A stretch of DNA of 64,000 bases from Panonychus citri (GCF_014898815.1 NW_026515546.1:2528501-2592500), one strand, 5' to 3'; shown: positions 1 to 13,973, numbered from the stretch's first letter. A program made the numbers and translations. The notes: generated from the letters alone by a model not told the origin.

Positions 1-2301
1 TAATCATCATTATTATTACCATCATCATCTTTACCTGGATTCATCCTTAACACGTTCAGAAAATCATCTTTATCTTCAGTATTTTTTTTCTCGTTTTATG
101 GTAAAAAAAAAGTTATTACATTGACGATAATGTTTTTGAAATTATAACGTTCATTTCACTTGGATGATGATTGAGATGATAATATTTACTCTCATATTAT
201 TATTACTTTCATCATCATCATCATCATCATCTTCATGTTGACTGTTGATCAATCCTCAATCTTGACCAGCAATCAACTTTAATTAACCATTAAAAGTTTA
301 TGTTTTACTTTTTAAATTGTTATTGTTTTTATTTGCTTTTATATTACCAATTGAGTTGTTGAAACTAATTTCAAACCTAATTATGTCTCTTAATTTATTT
401 ACATTTATCTTAATTGTTGCACTATTATTGAAATTGTAACAATTTAGTTTTTTTAATTACTTTCTTACTTTATGTATGGTGATGTAGTTTTAAACTTAGA
501 TAACATTTTGATTAACTGTCAATTTAAATTGTTCAATGGTTGATCATTAATCTCTGGTGTGTTTTATTTAGTTTTTTATTATTTGGGTTTACATGTAATG
601 ATTAGTTGATTAGTTGATCAATTTTTGATCATAAAACATGAAAAGATGTTAATAGTAATTAACTTTCTCACCAATATCACAATTAAAGTGATGCTAATGA
701 TCAAGGATATTAATTGTTTGAAGGTAATAACATTGGGTAGTATCATTATTGTTTCTGTTACATTGATTAATTACTTATCCTACAATTATAAACAATAACA
801 ATAATTGTAATCTAATCAATCATATGGATTAACAAAAAAAGTTGATCTTAATCTAAGGATAACAATGAGAAATAATTTTCAACCAAAAAAAAGCTAATTA
901 GTTAATCATAACAATGGTAACACATACAATCAATAGATTCGGTGTTTTAATTATAAAATTGGAATAAGAATTGAAAAATTTCACCTAATTGTTGTGTATT
1001 AGATTTAGATTGAGAAAATTGTTACAATTAACTGCACCTTATTGAAGTAACAAACGATAATGATCAAAGTTAATTGAGTTACGCAGCAATCAAAGTCTAC
1101 ACACCTAATTTGGAAAGTTAATTATCATCAACCAAATCGTAGTTGATTAAACAGAAGCACCGATTTCCCATTAATTGCTTACCATTGGAATTTAAAAAGT
1201 ACCGAATAAAAAATGAATGGAAAACTTTGATTTTCTTATTGTTCGAAGTGAAATGTTCAATGGTCAAGTTCGATGAGTAGATGATCATTTCTCTGTTGAA
1301 TCTTGTTAAAATGGAGCAATTTCCACCTTATATCCTCATCATCTTCTTCATGATCATCTTGATCTTCATGTTCGATGTTGAACTTTTTTTTTCATGGAAA
1401 ACATGAAATATAATGATCATGATGATACAACATTGAAGCTTAATTTGAAATCTTTTTTGTTTGTCAGATGAAACTCATCATTCTTCCGGTTCCTCCTTAA
1501 TCTTGAGGAAAAAGATACACTACTAGTTGTAGCTATTTTTATCATCACCTTTGTCTTATTTGAAGGGGTTAAGTGATTTTGAAAGAGAATAAAATGATTC
1601 CAAGAATATTCTTTATCTTCATCATTTCCGTTTCCTTTTGAAATTGTTATCTTGGATACACAGAGATAAAAGATTATCATCAACCCGATTTGGTTACTAT
1701 TGACCAGTGAGCTGATTTAAAGTAATCATCAGTGATAATCATTTTTCTTGTAACTTTTCGTCATTATCATTGATGATGCAATTTTTGATTTCTTAATCGT
1801 TTCTTATCTTTGTCTTTTTCTTTGAGTGATTAACGATTTTGGCAAGAAAATGAACAATTAGAAAGCATATTCATGATAATTCAGAATTCCCATTGAGTCT
1901 AATTTGTTTTTCCTTTTTTAGCTAAAAGTTTCTTCCCTTTGGTGATGATAAAATTGCATGATGATAATGATCATTTCTCATCCGCATCATCATCCTGATC
2001 TCTCTCTCTCATCATCGTCATCATCATCATCATAGTAATACAAACATGGATATTTAATGTGTTTTTACAACTGAATGAGATACAATGAGTTAAAAGAGAC
2101 TCAAACATCATTCGCCAGAGAGAGAGAGAGAGAGATGTGAAGATAAAAACATTGAAAGAGGTAAATCTCATTTCTAATCCAATGAATATTTGAACATTTC
2201 AATTGAAATTTCGTATTAATCATAAATAAAATTTAATGAATGTTATGTTAACATGATCATTGATATTTTCTGGTAGCTCAAAACCGCACAGTTTTTCACA
2301 C

Positions 2302-2338
<37 letters not shown>

Positions 2339-3727
2339 GATTTCGTTTCCTCTGTTCATCTGAATTTATATCAAAGTTCATTGAATAATAAAACGAAAAA
2401 ATGAAAGTTAAATTTTCTCTCCTTCTCTTCATTTTTCCACTTCCTCATCATTTCTTTACTTCTTCATCTTCATCAACATAATCTTGTATTCATCGATTGA
2501 CTGAATATCTGCCTCTCTTTTCCCAACCTCACATGGTGATAATCATGTTAATGATAACGATGATGATGATGAAGATGAAGATATTAACATGAAGAAGCTA
2601 CAATGATAAGGAGGTTGAGAAGGGAGGTGATAATGATGGTGATAAGAGTAGATGAGGAGCTTGTTAATATTATTGACACTCAAAAAAACTTGAGAAAATT
2701 TTTACCTTGCAACATATTATTTACTATTAATATATTAATACTTGTCTCATTTTCAATATGATCAGAAATTCCCACATGAATATATTAATCATGGTGATAA
2801 ATAAATTTTCCCTTGTGATTATCAAAACTTTTTCTGTAATACTTTGGGTGTAAATTGACATTCAGAAACAAATTGAGATTAATTTATCCCTCGGCATCAC
2901 AAACATGTACTAATCCTCAAGGTAGATTAACCTTAAGGTGATAATATTAACATTTACTCTCGAGGATATACAAAACCTTCATCCAATTTGTTGATAACTT
3001 TGATTGAATATCCAAACATTGAATCAATTCTGTTTACAATTAATACCTGACCAATCAAACAATCATAAAGTAAATCATTTGGGTAATCAGTTAATTTGAT
3101 TAACCAACAATTTGGTCTTTATTTACTTATCCTAATTAAATGATGAAACAAAAAACGACAAAAATAATTGTCACCAAAATGATTGAAAAGTTTTCCCGCC
3201 AACATTAATTGTGCGATTTGTATTCAAATTAACTGTTCAATTTTGTCTAAATGATTAAATGATTAAATGAGTGTAATTTGGTTGAAAATTGATTACAATT
3301 TAATTGTTCAATCAGCAATTAAAGGGTTAATAATTAAGTAATTATTATTATATTACATTGTTTGTTTTCAATCAATCTTTATGTGTGTTTGTATAACTAT
3401 TATTTAATTGTTTGGTAATTTAATTGATTGTGTTTCCTGATAATCAAAGGATGTTGATTAACTTTTTGCTGTACAATTATTACAATCTAATTAAATTGAT
3501 TGTTATCGTGTGAATTTAATGTTATTATCAATTAACATTAAATATAAATAAAAGTTATTAAAACAAATTGTAAATGTAAATTGGGAACGAAAAAGTTTTA
3601 CAATCAAAATTGATTCAGTTATCTGTTAATTGTTTGGATTTATTTTTTTACATTTTAACCTTTTAAATGGTTGATGTCCAGTTGATTGTAAGGTAATGGT
3701 TTTAATTGTGTTTCTTTTTCCAAATGA
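1..3727. other. Noncoding block 3' of the TSR gene
   Basis: AT-rich with GAT/ATC runs and a CT array at 2305-2334. It includes duplication copy 1. The whole stretch from 1 to about 3200 shows scattered colinear similarity to about 10200-14900. No gene recognised. Confidence 0.7.
1823..2572. repeat. Direct duplication, copy 1
   Basis: This block recurs at 13425-14206 in the same orientation. The copies are almost identical by eye, differing mainly in microsatellite lengths (CT, GA and CAT runs) and a small insertion (TTGTAACCAGAAAATG) in the other copy. It starts at GAGTGATTAACGATTTTGGC and ends near AACGATGATGATGATG. No long ORF other than low-complexity frames. Confidence 0.92.
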
Positions 3728-6700
3728 TTAACTTTTAATTGTTATGAAATCGGAATCACGACAAGATTTACAGCAAGATGACCGGAAGACAGGATGACCA
3801 CAAGATTGAGAGACAGCATATTTACATAGGAATGAAGCATTAACACAATCAACTGTAAAGGAAAAGGAATATAATTAAATGGAAAAGGTTAATTAAGGGT
3901 TAATTGTTCAATCAATCAATTAAATTGTGATTAACTTACAATTTTTATCTTTATCACAATGTACATGGCACTTTCTAACAGTTATTGGTTTATTTGCTTG
4001 ATCACAATTAACTGTTTTCATTAATCTATCAGCTAACCAGACACAATCAACTGTCCGATCTTGTGTACCCTCTTTACCACAAACACCCGAACAGGGTGAC
4101 CATTTACTAGAGTACCACATTGGCCTACAATCGACATTTGAACAGGTCTGAGCAGCGGCGGGATATTTATTCATGTCACATGAAGTTGGTGGTAAAATTT
4201 TCCCACCGGAAAGAGTACAATTTACATCTCGAGTTTGTTTACCTTGTCCGAAGCTTAAACACTTGGAACACTGAATGAGAGAAAAAAAATAAGGAAAATT
4301 TTGATAATCGAATCGGAGATGAAAATTTCAATTTTTTCCTTTTCTCTTGTAGCTTTCACTTACCTCTCCCCATGGTCCGGTTGTCCACTTTGGACATTCA
4401 ATGTGACAAGTACGATTCGTCTCAGGCTTACCAAGGCCAGAATTGATACATGAGGCCTCATCCTGATCGATCGATACATTTGAATGTTTTTCAATACATT
4501 TAATAGCGCGAACCTAATGAAATAGATCAATTATTCAAATGGACAAGTTAAAAGATTGGTCATCATTTCAATGAGAAGTTTTTTTTTCAAGAAGATGGAA
4601 AAATATTCTTACCTCAAATCCTTCACCTCCACAAGCAACTGAACATGATGACCATGGACTGACCAACCAAACAAATTCCCTTTTAATCAGTTTTCCTGAA
4701 ATGTATTGGTCAACCGAATCGGAAATTGGATTGGATGGTAAGGCACTTTTCATCAGACAGTTTCACTTTATTCAGTATTCTCGATTCTTTAGCTTCATCG
4801 ACTGTCCCTTTGGTGGATTGACCAGATTTAAGGTATCGAGAATCATCATCAGCAACATTATGAAACAATTGACTTGACTGTTGGTCAGCATAATAAATTG
4901 GCCGATTCTCAATGTCCTTCGATTTCATCAGATCCCAATTGCGATTGTTATTATTAATCTCTTGACCAATTTTACGTAACTGGTACCAAGTTGGTTTCTC
5001 CTGGTTGTCCAGTTTATTAGGATCATCGAGTTTATTTTTCTTAAAATAAGATGACAATTCATTCAAACTTGACCCTCGTTTCCTTGAGTCCAATTCATAT
5101 GGTGGTGATGGTCCAGTCTTCAACTGACCACTATAATCATCAGGGATACTTGGTGGTTCTTTTGTTTCGATTGCATAATTAATTGATTCACCATTGTCCA
5201 GGTAAGTTGCTTGTGTTGTTGTGGTGGATGTGGTTGGTTTAAACGCGACAACTTGAACTGTCATCGATAACTTTGTATTTCCATAGGCACAAGTGTAAGT
5301 CCCCGAATCGGTAAAGTCAACATCGTGAATTTTAAGAGCACCAAGACGAGTGAGACTAATCTTATCATCATAATTAATTGCAAAATCGTTTTTGGTCCAC
5401 TCAATGTCGGGTAAAAGGTCATTTTCCATTTTTCTTCTAGGACAACGAATCTTAAGAATCGTTCCTTCATGAATGATCGCCGTTCCACCAATTCGAAGTG
5501 AAACTTTCTTCTCATTTTGTGTTTGAATGAATGGTTGACCATAAGGATCAATGGTATTATTGTCACTCTCTGTTCCACCTCCGTGTTTAGATTTACACTT
5601 ACCCGATTTACAATCGGTGTGTTTAGATTTTTTCTTCTTTTTATTGCATTTTGATGGATGTGAGTTCGATAATGATGATCGATCTTTGCTACACTTTCGT
5701 TTCTTTTTACCTTCGATAAGACAGTTTTCTCCTTTACATTTATTACCTTGCGACACTTTATCAATAGGCGAAGAGGTTGGACAAGGATCTTCATTACAAA
5801 CTCTCTCCTCGATTGGCTTAGGTTCGATACACCTATCATGTGGTACATGTAAAGCATTTTCGAAACCTCGAGTAACCTCATGGATACACTTTACCTCTCG
5901 TATTTGAACACCGGCTCCACAAGGTTTAGAACAAGGTCCAAAGTCAGTTGTTGTCCATCTAAAGTAAATTAAGGTTAAAATTCACAATAAGTCAATTGAC
6001 CGACGAATTCATGAAACATAACTATCATATAAAAGTATCAAACTCGAGCAAAAAAAACTTACCTTGGTGGACAAGGATGGTCATTACAAGTTTTGGTAAT
6101 CGATTCTGGTTTCTCTTCAATATTGCACAGGTATTGAGAGACAATCATTGTATCATTGTCCCGAATACATTGGATTATATTTTCTTGGGTACCTGAGTGA
6201 ATGATAGGACGAGAGAGAGAGAGAGAGAGATAACACTGACAATTTGATTTACCGTTATTCGGTGCTAACTAACCTCCCAAACAAGATGCACTACATTCAG
6301 TGTAACCAGAATCTTGCCAATAGTAGTTAACTGAATTGACGGTTGATGTTGGTGTTGATACTGTTGTAGATGATGAAGATGCTATAAGAGCAGCATAGTT
6401 TCCAGGTAAATATTTAGCATCTTCATCATCATCTGCTGATGTTGAACATGGAGGTAGGAAACACGATTCAGTTGATTCTGGTTTAATACCAGGACATTCA
6501 TCGTCCGGAACAATTGAATACATTTTTGAAAAATCGAGTAAAATTTTACATAAAACAGTTCGAGTTCGTGTTCCTGATCCACAAGTTCCAACACATTGAC
6601 CCCATTCACCAACATGATACCTTTAAGATGGATAAAGGTGAAGATTAATTAATATCTCATATTATCATGCAACAGAATATGAATAATTATTCAGCATTTT

Positions 6701-7428
6701 GGATGATAAAATGCCTTTTCTTTTTCTGGTTATACACATCATCAAATTAATCTATGATATTTAAGCTAATCATAAACCTACAGTTACATGAACAATTAAC
6801 CATTGGTTTTGCATAATTTAAATTGTTGGGAATATTTTTCCAAAGTTAATTGTCAATCAAACCTTTCAAGTTGTCTTGATCATGATGGTTGATACATGTC
6901 ATGAATAGGTTAATAGTATGTTTTAAATTTTTCTTGTTGGTTAAACATGAGATGAATAACCTGAAAACCATTGCAAATCTATCACAATTAACTTGGAATT
7001 AATAAAATCAATTATTGACCATCGAAATGGACATTGGACACTGGACATAAACACTTACCTGGGTGGACAAGGTTGATCATTACAAGTCTGTGTGATAGAA
7101 TCTGGTTTATCTTCAATATTGCATAAGTATTGGGAGACAATCATTGAATCATTATCTCGAATACAGTTGATTATATTTTCTCTGATACCTAAGGATTAGC
7201 AAAAAGAGATTAATTATCAATTTATATCAACAATTAGCTAATCATTCAGTTGACCAACTTACCTCCCAGACAAGATAAACTACAATCAGTGAAACCAGTT
7301 TCCCGCCAAGAATAAGAAACTACATTGATTGTTGATTGTGATGGCGATTCTGTTGGTGTCCAGGTAACCGATTGACCCAAGATACCATGTGAATGTCTAA
7401 TAACAGGCTTTTCATGAGCTGATTTACC
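3728..7428 (-). CDS. Secreted TSR/Ig/PLAC protein, punctin/MADD-4/ADAMTS-like family (3' exons, 5' end missing)
   Basis: Minus-strand exons read from splice sites are 7263-7428, 7059-7188, 6274-6620, 6063-6193, about 4747-5958, 4613 to about 4658, 4364-4513, 3940-4270 and 3728-3852 (stop TAA at 3728-3730). In order they encode four thrombospondin type-1 repeats, a Lys/Cys-rich basic linker, one Ig domain (Cys, IEWTK tryptophan, DSGTYTC), a long linker, three more TSRs and a C-terminal six-cysteine PLAC domain (FDCVNASFLC ... SSCCKSC). TSR cores visible include DFGPCSKPCGAG, WSSCSVACGGEG and WSPCSGVCGKEG. Proteases of the ADAMTS family have a catalytic domain and none is seen here, so an ADAMTS-like matrix or synaptic protein (C. 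elegans MADD-4, Drosophila nolo, vertebrate ADAMTSL1/3) fits best. Exon 7263-7428 begins in phase 0 after a TTTTCAG acceptor, so the start codon lies upstream. The reading frame changes between 4710 and 4765, and that junction is uncertain. Confidence 0.86.
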
Positions 7429-8533
7429 CTGAAAATAGTAATAGAGAAATGAATTAATCACCGAAATATATATTTCCAAGTGGGTGTAAATGAGATTGAT
7501 GATGAGGGAAAATGATTAATTAATAACATGGCAATAATAATTTTGATTGCATTTGGAACATTAAATGAAAAATTTCAGGTATGTGAGTAAATTGAAAAGG
7601 TGCCTGATGATGATGATGATGAACAGCAAAAACCCACAGGTATTCATGATGATAACTATTACCAAGGATCGAGGATGAAAAAAAAGTTAAACAAATAGCA
7701 ATTACTGTTAACTTTCAACTATATGATTAGGTTGATGATGGTTAAGGTAGATTTTCAAATTGCAAAGGTAATCATTAGTTTTGAATGGAAACCACTGACC
7801 AGAAAAAGATTAAGCCGTTAGATATACACATACACATACACAAATCCACACCCTTCAAGTATAAAACGGATTAGAACTGTTTAGTGGTCGTCTCTGTTTC
7901 TACAATTGAGAGGATTAAGATTATGGCTTCACCAGCTTCAAAATGTCGAAAATGATATTAGTCATCTTTGGTGACCTCGAAGGTCTTCCGGTTCTAAGTT
8001 TACTTCGAATCGACTTACGCTGTTTTTCACTGAAGCTCTTTTACCTTTATCGAAGTTGTTATCGGTTAGAACGTTTAATTTTCTTGTGTAACTAAATTGA
8101 AACTCATTCAATTGTTAAATTGTAATTTCTTGGTGTTGAATTACAGTTAATTTATATGATCATCGAGACTCTTAATTAGCAACCTTACAAAGTTGATCAA
8201 TTGCAAGTAATATGAATTGGATTAAGTGAAATTAGTGGATTAAGATTAAAAGTTTAATTTTGGGATAAAATATTGAGGAAAATGTATTAATAGTTTTTGT
8301 AACTTTATCAGGTAGATAAAGTTACCTTTATATGGATTCTAGTTGAATATCATTAATTGTTATCAATCAAATAACTTGTTGATCAGAATATTGTAATTAC
8401 AATTGTTTAATCACAGGATTATACGATAACAACAAGGATTATGTAATTATTTACAATCAAACTTAAATTGGATCATTTAATTTAATCTATTATTTTGTAG
8501 GTAAGCAAATCAATGAGCTTCTCAATTAGCCGG

Positions 8534-8567
8534 TTAATTATTAATCATGATAATGGTTAATAATTAA
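8534..8567. repeat. Inverted repeat with TAATTA-type arms
   Basis: The 11-bp arms TTAATTATTAA and TTAATAATTAA are perfect reverse complements, 12 nt apart. Confidence 0.85.
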
Positions 8568-9981
8568 GCTGATTGTTTGAGTACATCTATTAACCATAAA
8601 TTAATAGATTATAATATAATAATAATAATAGAATATCTATAATCTGTTCCAATCAATTTAATCTGTCAATTAGAAAAACAAAACAAATTGAATTGATTCA
8701 AAAATTTCATATTTTCTTTTTCTGGTTCAATTGAGAAACTCACCTTGGAGTGAAAGTCTCTTTCTCTCTCTCACTCACTTGTTCTCTCTCACTATAAGTA
8801 AAAGGCGGTAAAGGTAAGTTACACTAAGAAGATAAGGATGATGAGAATTGCACATATTCTAAGGTCTATCGACTTTACCTGTTCGGGTTTTCTTTTCTTT
8901 TTGGTTTGGAGTCACAAAGAAAAGTCTTAATTCATTGTTAGTCTTAAAGCCTCATTAACATGAAGGGTCAAAGGTAAAAATTGAAAAGGATGAAAGAACA
9001 CAAATTCCTTCCATAGAAAACTTATCAGGCTCAAGTTCTTGAAACTTATAACCATTGGATTGAATTTCAACTTATTCGATAATATCGTTGGATAATATTT
9101 GATACAATGTTGTTGAGATTTTGATCAAGGTGAAAACTTTACCTTATCGTTTCTTTCAATGAATGAATCTCATGTTCTACCTTTGACCCTAAATGCTAAT
9201 GAGACCTTAAGATAAGATTAACAATGGATTAAGATTTTTCTTTTCAGAGGATTGTGGAAATTGCTGTAAACACTTTTTGGTTTCTTCTTTCGCCTCCTTA
9301 AGAACACGAACCAAAAGAGATGAGCTGATGATTAGAATGAGAGTTTAACTTCCTCATACCAATTTTCCATCATCTTCCATCTTCTCTCTCAAAGACTGAT
9401 TTTTTTCTCTCAAACCGAATATCATCTTCAGTCGTTCTAATACTTTAAATTCTCTTCTTCTTTCACTTTTAACATGTTATTCTCTAAATTCTCTATTAAT
9501 AATATTTTGGAACTAATAAATTGTACGTTGCTGGTTCTTAACCATCACAAGAATTGCCTGAAAGGGTTTATGTATTTCATGTGTAATCGAATCTGAAAAA
9601 AGAAGATGTTGGAAGAAAAATTTCTTTCGATGTTGTTTTCTACTTGTATCTCTTTTTGACCCATTCAAAAAGTGAAAGAAAAAGATGAGGAAACGGAAAT
9701 GAAGATAAACAAAAGGTAACAAATACCTAATGATGATGATGGTGAAAAAGATTGTTGCACTATTGAGAATCAAAATGGCGATTATTGCTAAGTCGAAATT
9801 GAAATGACCTTCGATCTCTGAGATTTATCATCATCATAAAGTAAACATGTTAAGAGTTATAAGCAACAAGGTAATTGGAAAATGTAATTAACTAAATTTA
9901 CGCTTGATAGTAATGGCGAAAGGTAAAAATGCTTTCCAAGTTGATATTTCTCTTTCTTTTTTTGCTTTTCGTTTCGTTGAT

Positions 9982-9984
<3 letters not shown>

Positions 9985-10019
<35 letters not shown>
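9985..10019. repeat. (GA)n microsatellite
   Basis: An uninterrupted GA array of about 35 bp, shortly before the first 192-bp repeat. Confidence 0.97.
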
Positions 10020-10023
<4 letters not shown>

Positions 10024-10185
10024 ACAAAAATAACAACAAACTCCATAGTAAGTCTAGAGTGACCATGTGGTCAAGATGTAGATTGTAAACATCGATGGTC
10101 AAGTTTTGATTGAAAGAATATGAATGGAAAGGTGTAACCCTGTACAAAGATTTCATTACAAGAAAAGATCATCCTAAACCATAGG

Positions 10186-10377
10186 CAATGGATTATATCT
10201 TAATCTGTTCATTGGGGTCACTTATCATCTTTCATCATCTTTAAAATGTAATTATCATTACATTTATCATCTTCATCATCAAATCTCAGGTATTTTTCTT
10301 TGTTTAACTAAAGTAAAAGTTATTACAGCAATGAGATACTCTTTAAATTGTTACATTGACTTCTTATAGATGATAAT
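10186..10377. repeat. 192-bp direct repeat, copy 1
   Basis: The segment from CAATGGATTATATCTTAATC to TAGATGATAAT is repeated 1123 bp downstream at 11309-11500. I saw one substitution (TTCTTATAG versus TTCTCATAG). No coding signal. Confidence 0.93.
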
Positions 10378-11308
10378 GATAATATTGACTCTTGAAAGAT
10401 TATTACTTTCTCATCATCATCCTAATCTTTATGTAATAATAATACTAATGATAATCCTCAATATTAACCAATGATTAGCTAATCATTTATTAGCTTGATG
10501 ATCAACAAAAATACTGTTCAGATAAACATAAACATTTCAGTTAAATGTTTGCTGTTGAATTGTAACAATTTAAATTGTTTATACTGATGATTAACTTAAT
10601 CATTATTTTGATTAACTGTCAATTTTAATTGTTAATCATTAACCTCTGTTTCTTTTTCATTTTACTGTAACCTTAATAGTTGTGTCTTCAATTGTGTATT
10701 CGTAATTAACTTTACACCAATATCAACAATTAAATTGATCATTGATCAAGGTTATATCTTTAACATTGACATTGATTTACTGTTAATAAGTACATGTAAA
10801 TTAATGTATCTTAATTAGCTGTTGACTAAATTGCTCGTTATTTTTTATCTTTAATCGCCCGTGCGAATTAGCCACAATTAAATCAATAGATTTAAGCTTT
10901 TGTTTGTAATTAATTTACTTTTTGTTCATCACTAAATTTCATATGAATCAGTCAAAATATCAGTTTGTCTTTTGTTTCCAAAATAACAACTCTGATTATC
11001 CAACAATCATCATGAATTTGAATGCTGTAAAAGTTTCCATCACCATAATTACCCTCATGGACCAGTTCATGCCCTCTAAAAACAACGAATTGAAAGAGGA
11101 ATTCTTGACGATATTTCTCACAATATCTAAAATTAATTAACTCAATCATGTTCGACTTATAATGATGCTAATCATTAATGAATAAAAATCTTCAACCGCT
11201 AAACTTTTTTTCTGTTTATTTTTAATTTTTCGCGGTCTTTTATTCAGTTTATAATGAATCTAAATTCATGGATTAGTTTTATCGTTGTACTTGAGTCCAA
11301 AACTTGGA

Positions 11309-11500
11309 CAATGGATTATATCTTAATCTGTTCATTGGGGTCACTTATCATCTTTCATCATCTTTAAAATGTAATTATCATTACATTTATCATCTTCATC
11401 ATCAAATCTCAGGTATTTTTCTTTGTTTAACTAAAGTAAAAGTTATTACAGCAATGAGATACTCTTTAAATTGTTACATTGACTTCTCATAGATGATAAT
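11309..11500. repeat. 192-bp direct repeat, copy 2
   Basis: Same-orientation partner of 10186-10377. The near identity points to a recent local duplication or gene conversion. Confidence 0.93.
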
Positions 11501-13424
11501 AATTAGCTGTTGACTGAATTGTTTGTTATTATTTTTTGATTAATTACTTTACTATCATTAACAATAATTGGAATCTAATCAATCATATGGATTAAAATAT
11601 GATGATGAAAATAATTAATCTTAATCTTATCTTGACACAATCAACAAGAAAACAACAAAAACAGTTAACTAACTTTCAATGGTAATGTACAAGTAAAAGT
11701 TAATTGTTGCAAAATTTGTTTAATTTCTTCGACAATTTAACCATGAATGTAAAACTAAATACGCCTTAATTATTTTCTATGGTGGAAAACAATGATTTCC
11801 AGTTAATTAGTATCATAACAATCAAGGTACACAACTAATTTGTTCTCAAAGTTAATTATATTAAGAAGCAAATTGAATCGTAAGTGAAAAACAGGAGTAA
11901 ATGTTGAGATGTTTAAATAATTAAATGATTATCAAGGTAAATTGTTGTAATGGTAACACAAATTTATCACCAATTTGATCATGATCATGATCAATTCATT
12001 ATTCTTTATCCTCTTATTCATGATGATTCAATTATTTATCCTCTTAATCTTGTTAACAATACTAAGGAACATATGATATCTCATCATGAAGAATGTTGAT
12101 GATTTTTTGTCTTCCTCATTTTTTTCATCATCTTCATATAATATTTATCGTACTCATCTTTAAGCCTTTGAACTTTTAACTCTCTCTCTCTCTCTCTCTC
12201 TCTTGATCATCAACATGTTTTTCATCATCATCATGGTATCATCTTCATCGGTAGTTATCATTATCACCATGATATTATCTAGGGAACTTGGAATTTTTTC
12301 CTTTCTTCAATCTATCAGAATCAAACTGAACAGTTATAAGTACATGATGTTGGTAAGAGAGAGAGAGAGGGAGAGAAAGAGAGAGGAACAAAAAACCAAA
12401 AGAGAAGAAAAAAATTCGAACTTTTTTGTTCTCTGTTATTACTCTCTCCCTTTCTCTCACCATGTTATCAGTTCAGTAAAGTTCAGTATAAATCGAATGA
12501 ACTTTTTTTTGAATGTGTTGTGTGTCCATGTTTTTACTGTCGAGTATAAGTTTTAATGTCTCTCTCTAAAACTTGTTATAAATCTTGTTACAAAAGAGCA
12601 ATTTCTAGCTTATATCCTTCTCATCATCACCATGATGAGAAGATTCTTGGTGTATAATTTTTCCTCTCTTTTTCTCTTACTCTCTCTCTCTCTCTCTCTC
12701 TCTTCATGTTTTTTTACATTGAACTTTTTCGTCTGTGGGAACATGAAATATAATGATAATAATAGTAAATAATAGTAACAGTAAAATGAAAATAATGATT
12801 ATGATGATGATGATAATGATGATACAACAATAGAATTTGGAAAATCTTTTCTTGTCAGCTGAACACTCATCACTCTTTCATCCTCATCTTCACTCTCATT
12901 TTCACCTTTCCATTGATTAAGGTTAAGAGAGATGATAATGATTCCAACAATTTTTTACTCTCTTTAAATCGCCATCTTCCTTGATCAATATCTTCATTAT
13001 TGTCCTTTTATATATCTTGGAAAATTGTTCCATATTAATCAAATGAAATCGAAATGCTCAGGATCATCATGATGATCTTGTGATTTGAAGATTCAAATGA
13101 TTAGCTTCATGATGTTTCAATTGAACTTTTTAACTTCAAACCGACTCGATGCTTTTGTGACTATTGAATTTATGATCATTAGACTTTCTTGAAGCTATTT
13201 AGATAATGATGGTGACAATGATCAAATCAACGATAATCAATCATGATTGTTTAATTAATCATCAACTTTTCATCGTTTTGATAATTTTCTGTAATCAAAT
13301 GGTGATAACTAGGAAGCTTAATCATCATGCAAATCTTTAAATTGTCATAATGTTCTTATGGGTTTAAACTATTGTTCTGATACAGTTTATCTTCTCGTCA
13401 TCTTATCTTGTCTTCTTCTTTTTT

Positions 13425-13725
13425 TGAGTGATTAACGATTTTGGCAAGAAAATGATTGTAACCAGAAAATGAACAATTAGAAAGCATATTCATGATAATT
13501 CAGAATTCCCATTGAGTCTAATTTGTTTTTCCTTTTTTAGCTAAAAGTTTCTTCCCTTTGGTGATGATAAAATTGCATGATGATAATGATCATTTCTCAT
13601 CCGCATCATCATCCTGATCTCTCTCTCATCATCGTCATCATCATAGTAATACAAACATGGATATTTAATGTGTTTTTACAACTGAATGAGATACAATGAG
13701 TTAAAAGAGACTCAAACATCATTCG

Positions 13726-13763
<38 letters not shown>

Positions 13764-13937
13764 GTGAAGATAAAAAAACATTGAAAGAGGTAAATCTCAT
13801 TTCTAATCCAATGAATATTTGAACATTTCAATTGAAATTTCGTATTAATCATAAATAAAATTTAATGAATGTTATGTTAACATGATCATTGATATTTTCT
13901 GGTAGCTCAAAACCCGCACAGTTTTTTTCACACTTTA

Positions 13938-13973
<36 letters not shown>

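Noticed and set aside
5261..5881. 206-aa minus-strand ORF overlapping the Ig exon
   Set aside because: It is an alternative frame of the TSR/Ig exon, which carries clear domain signatures in its own frame.
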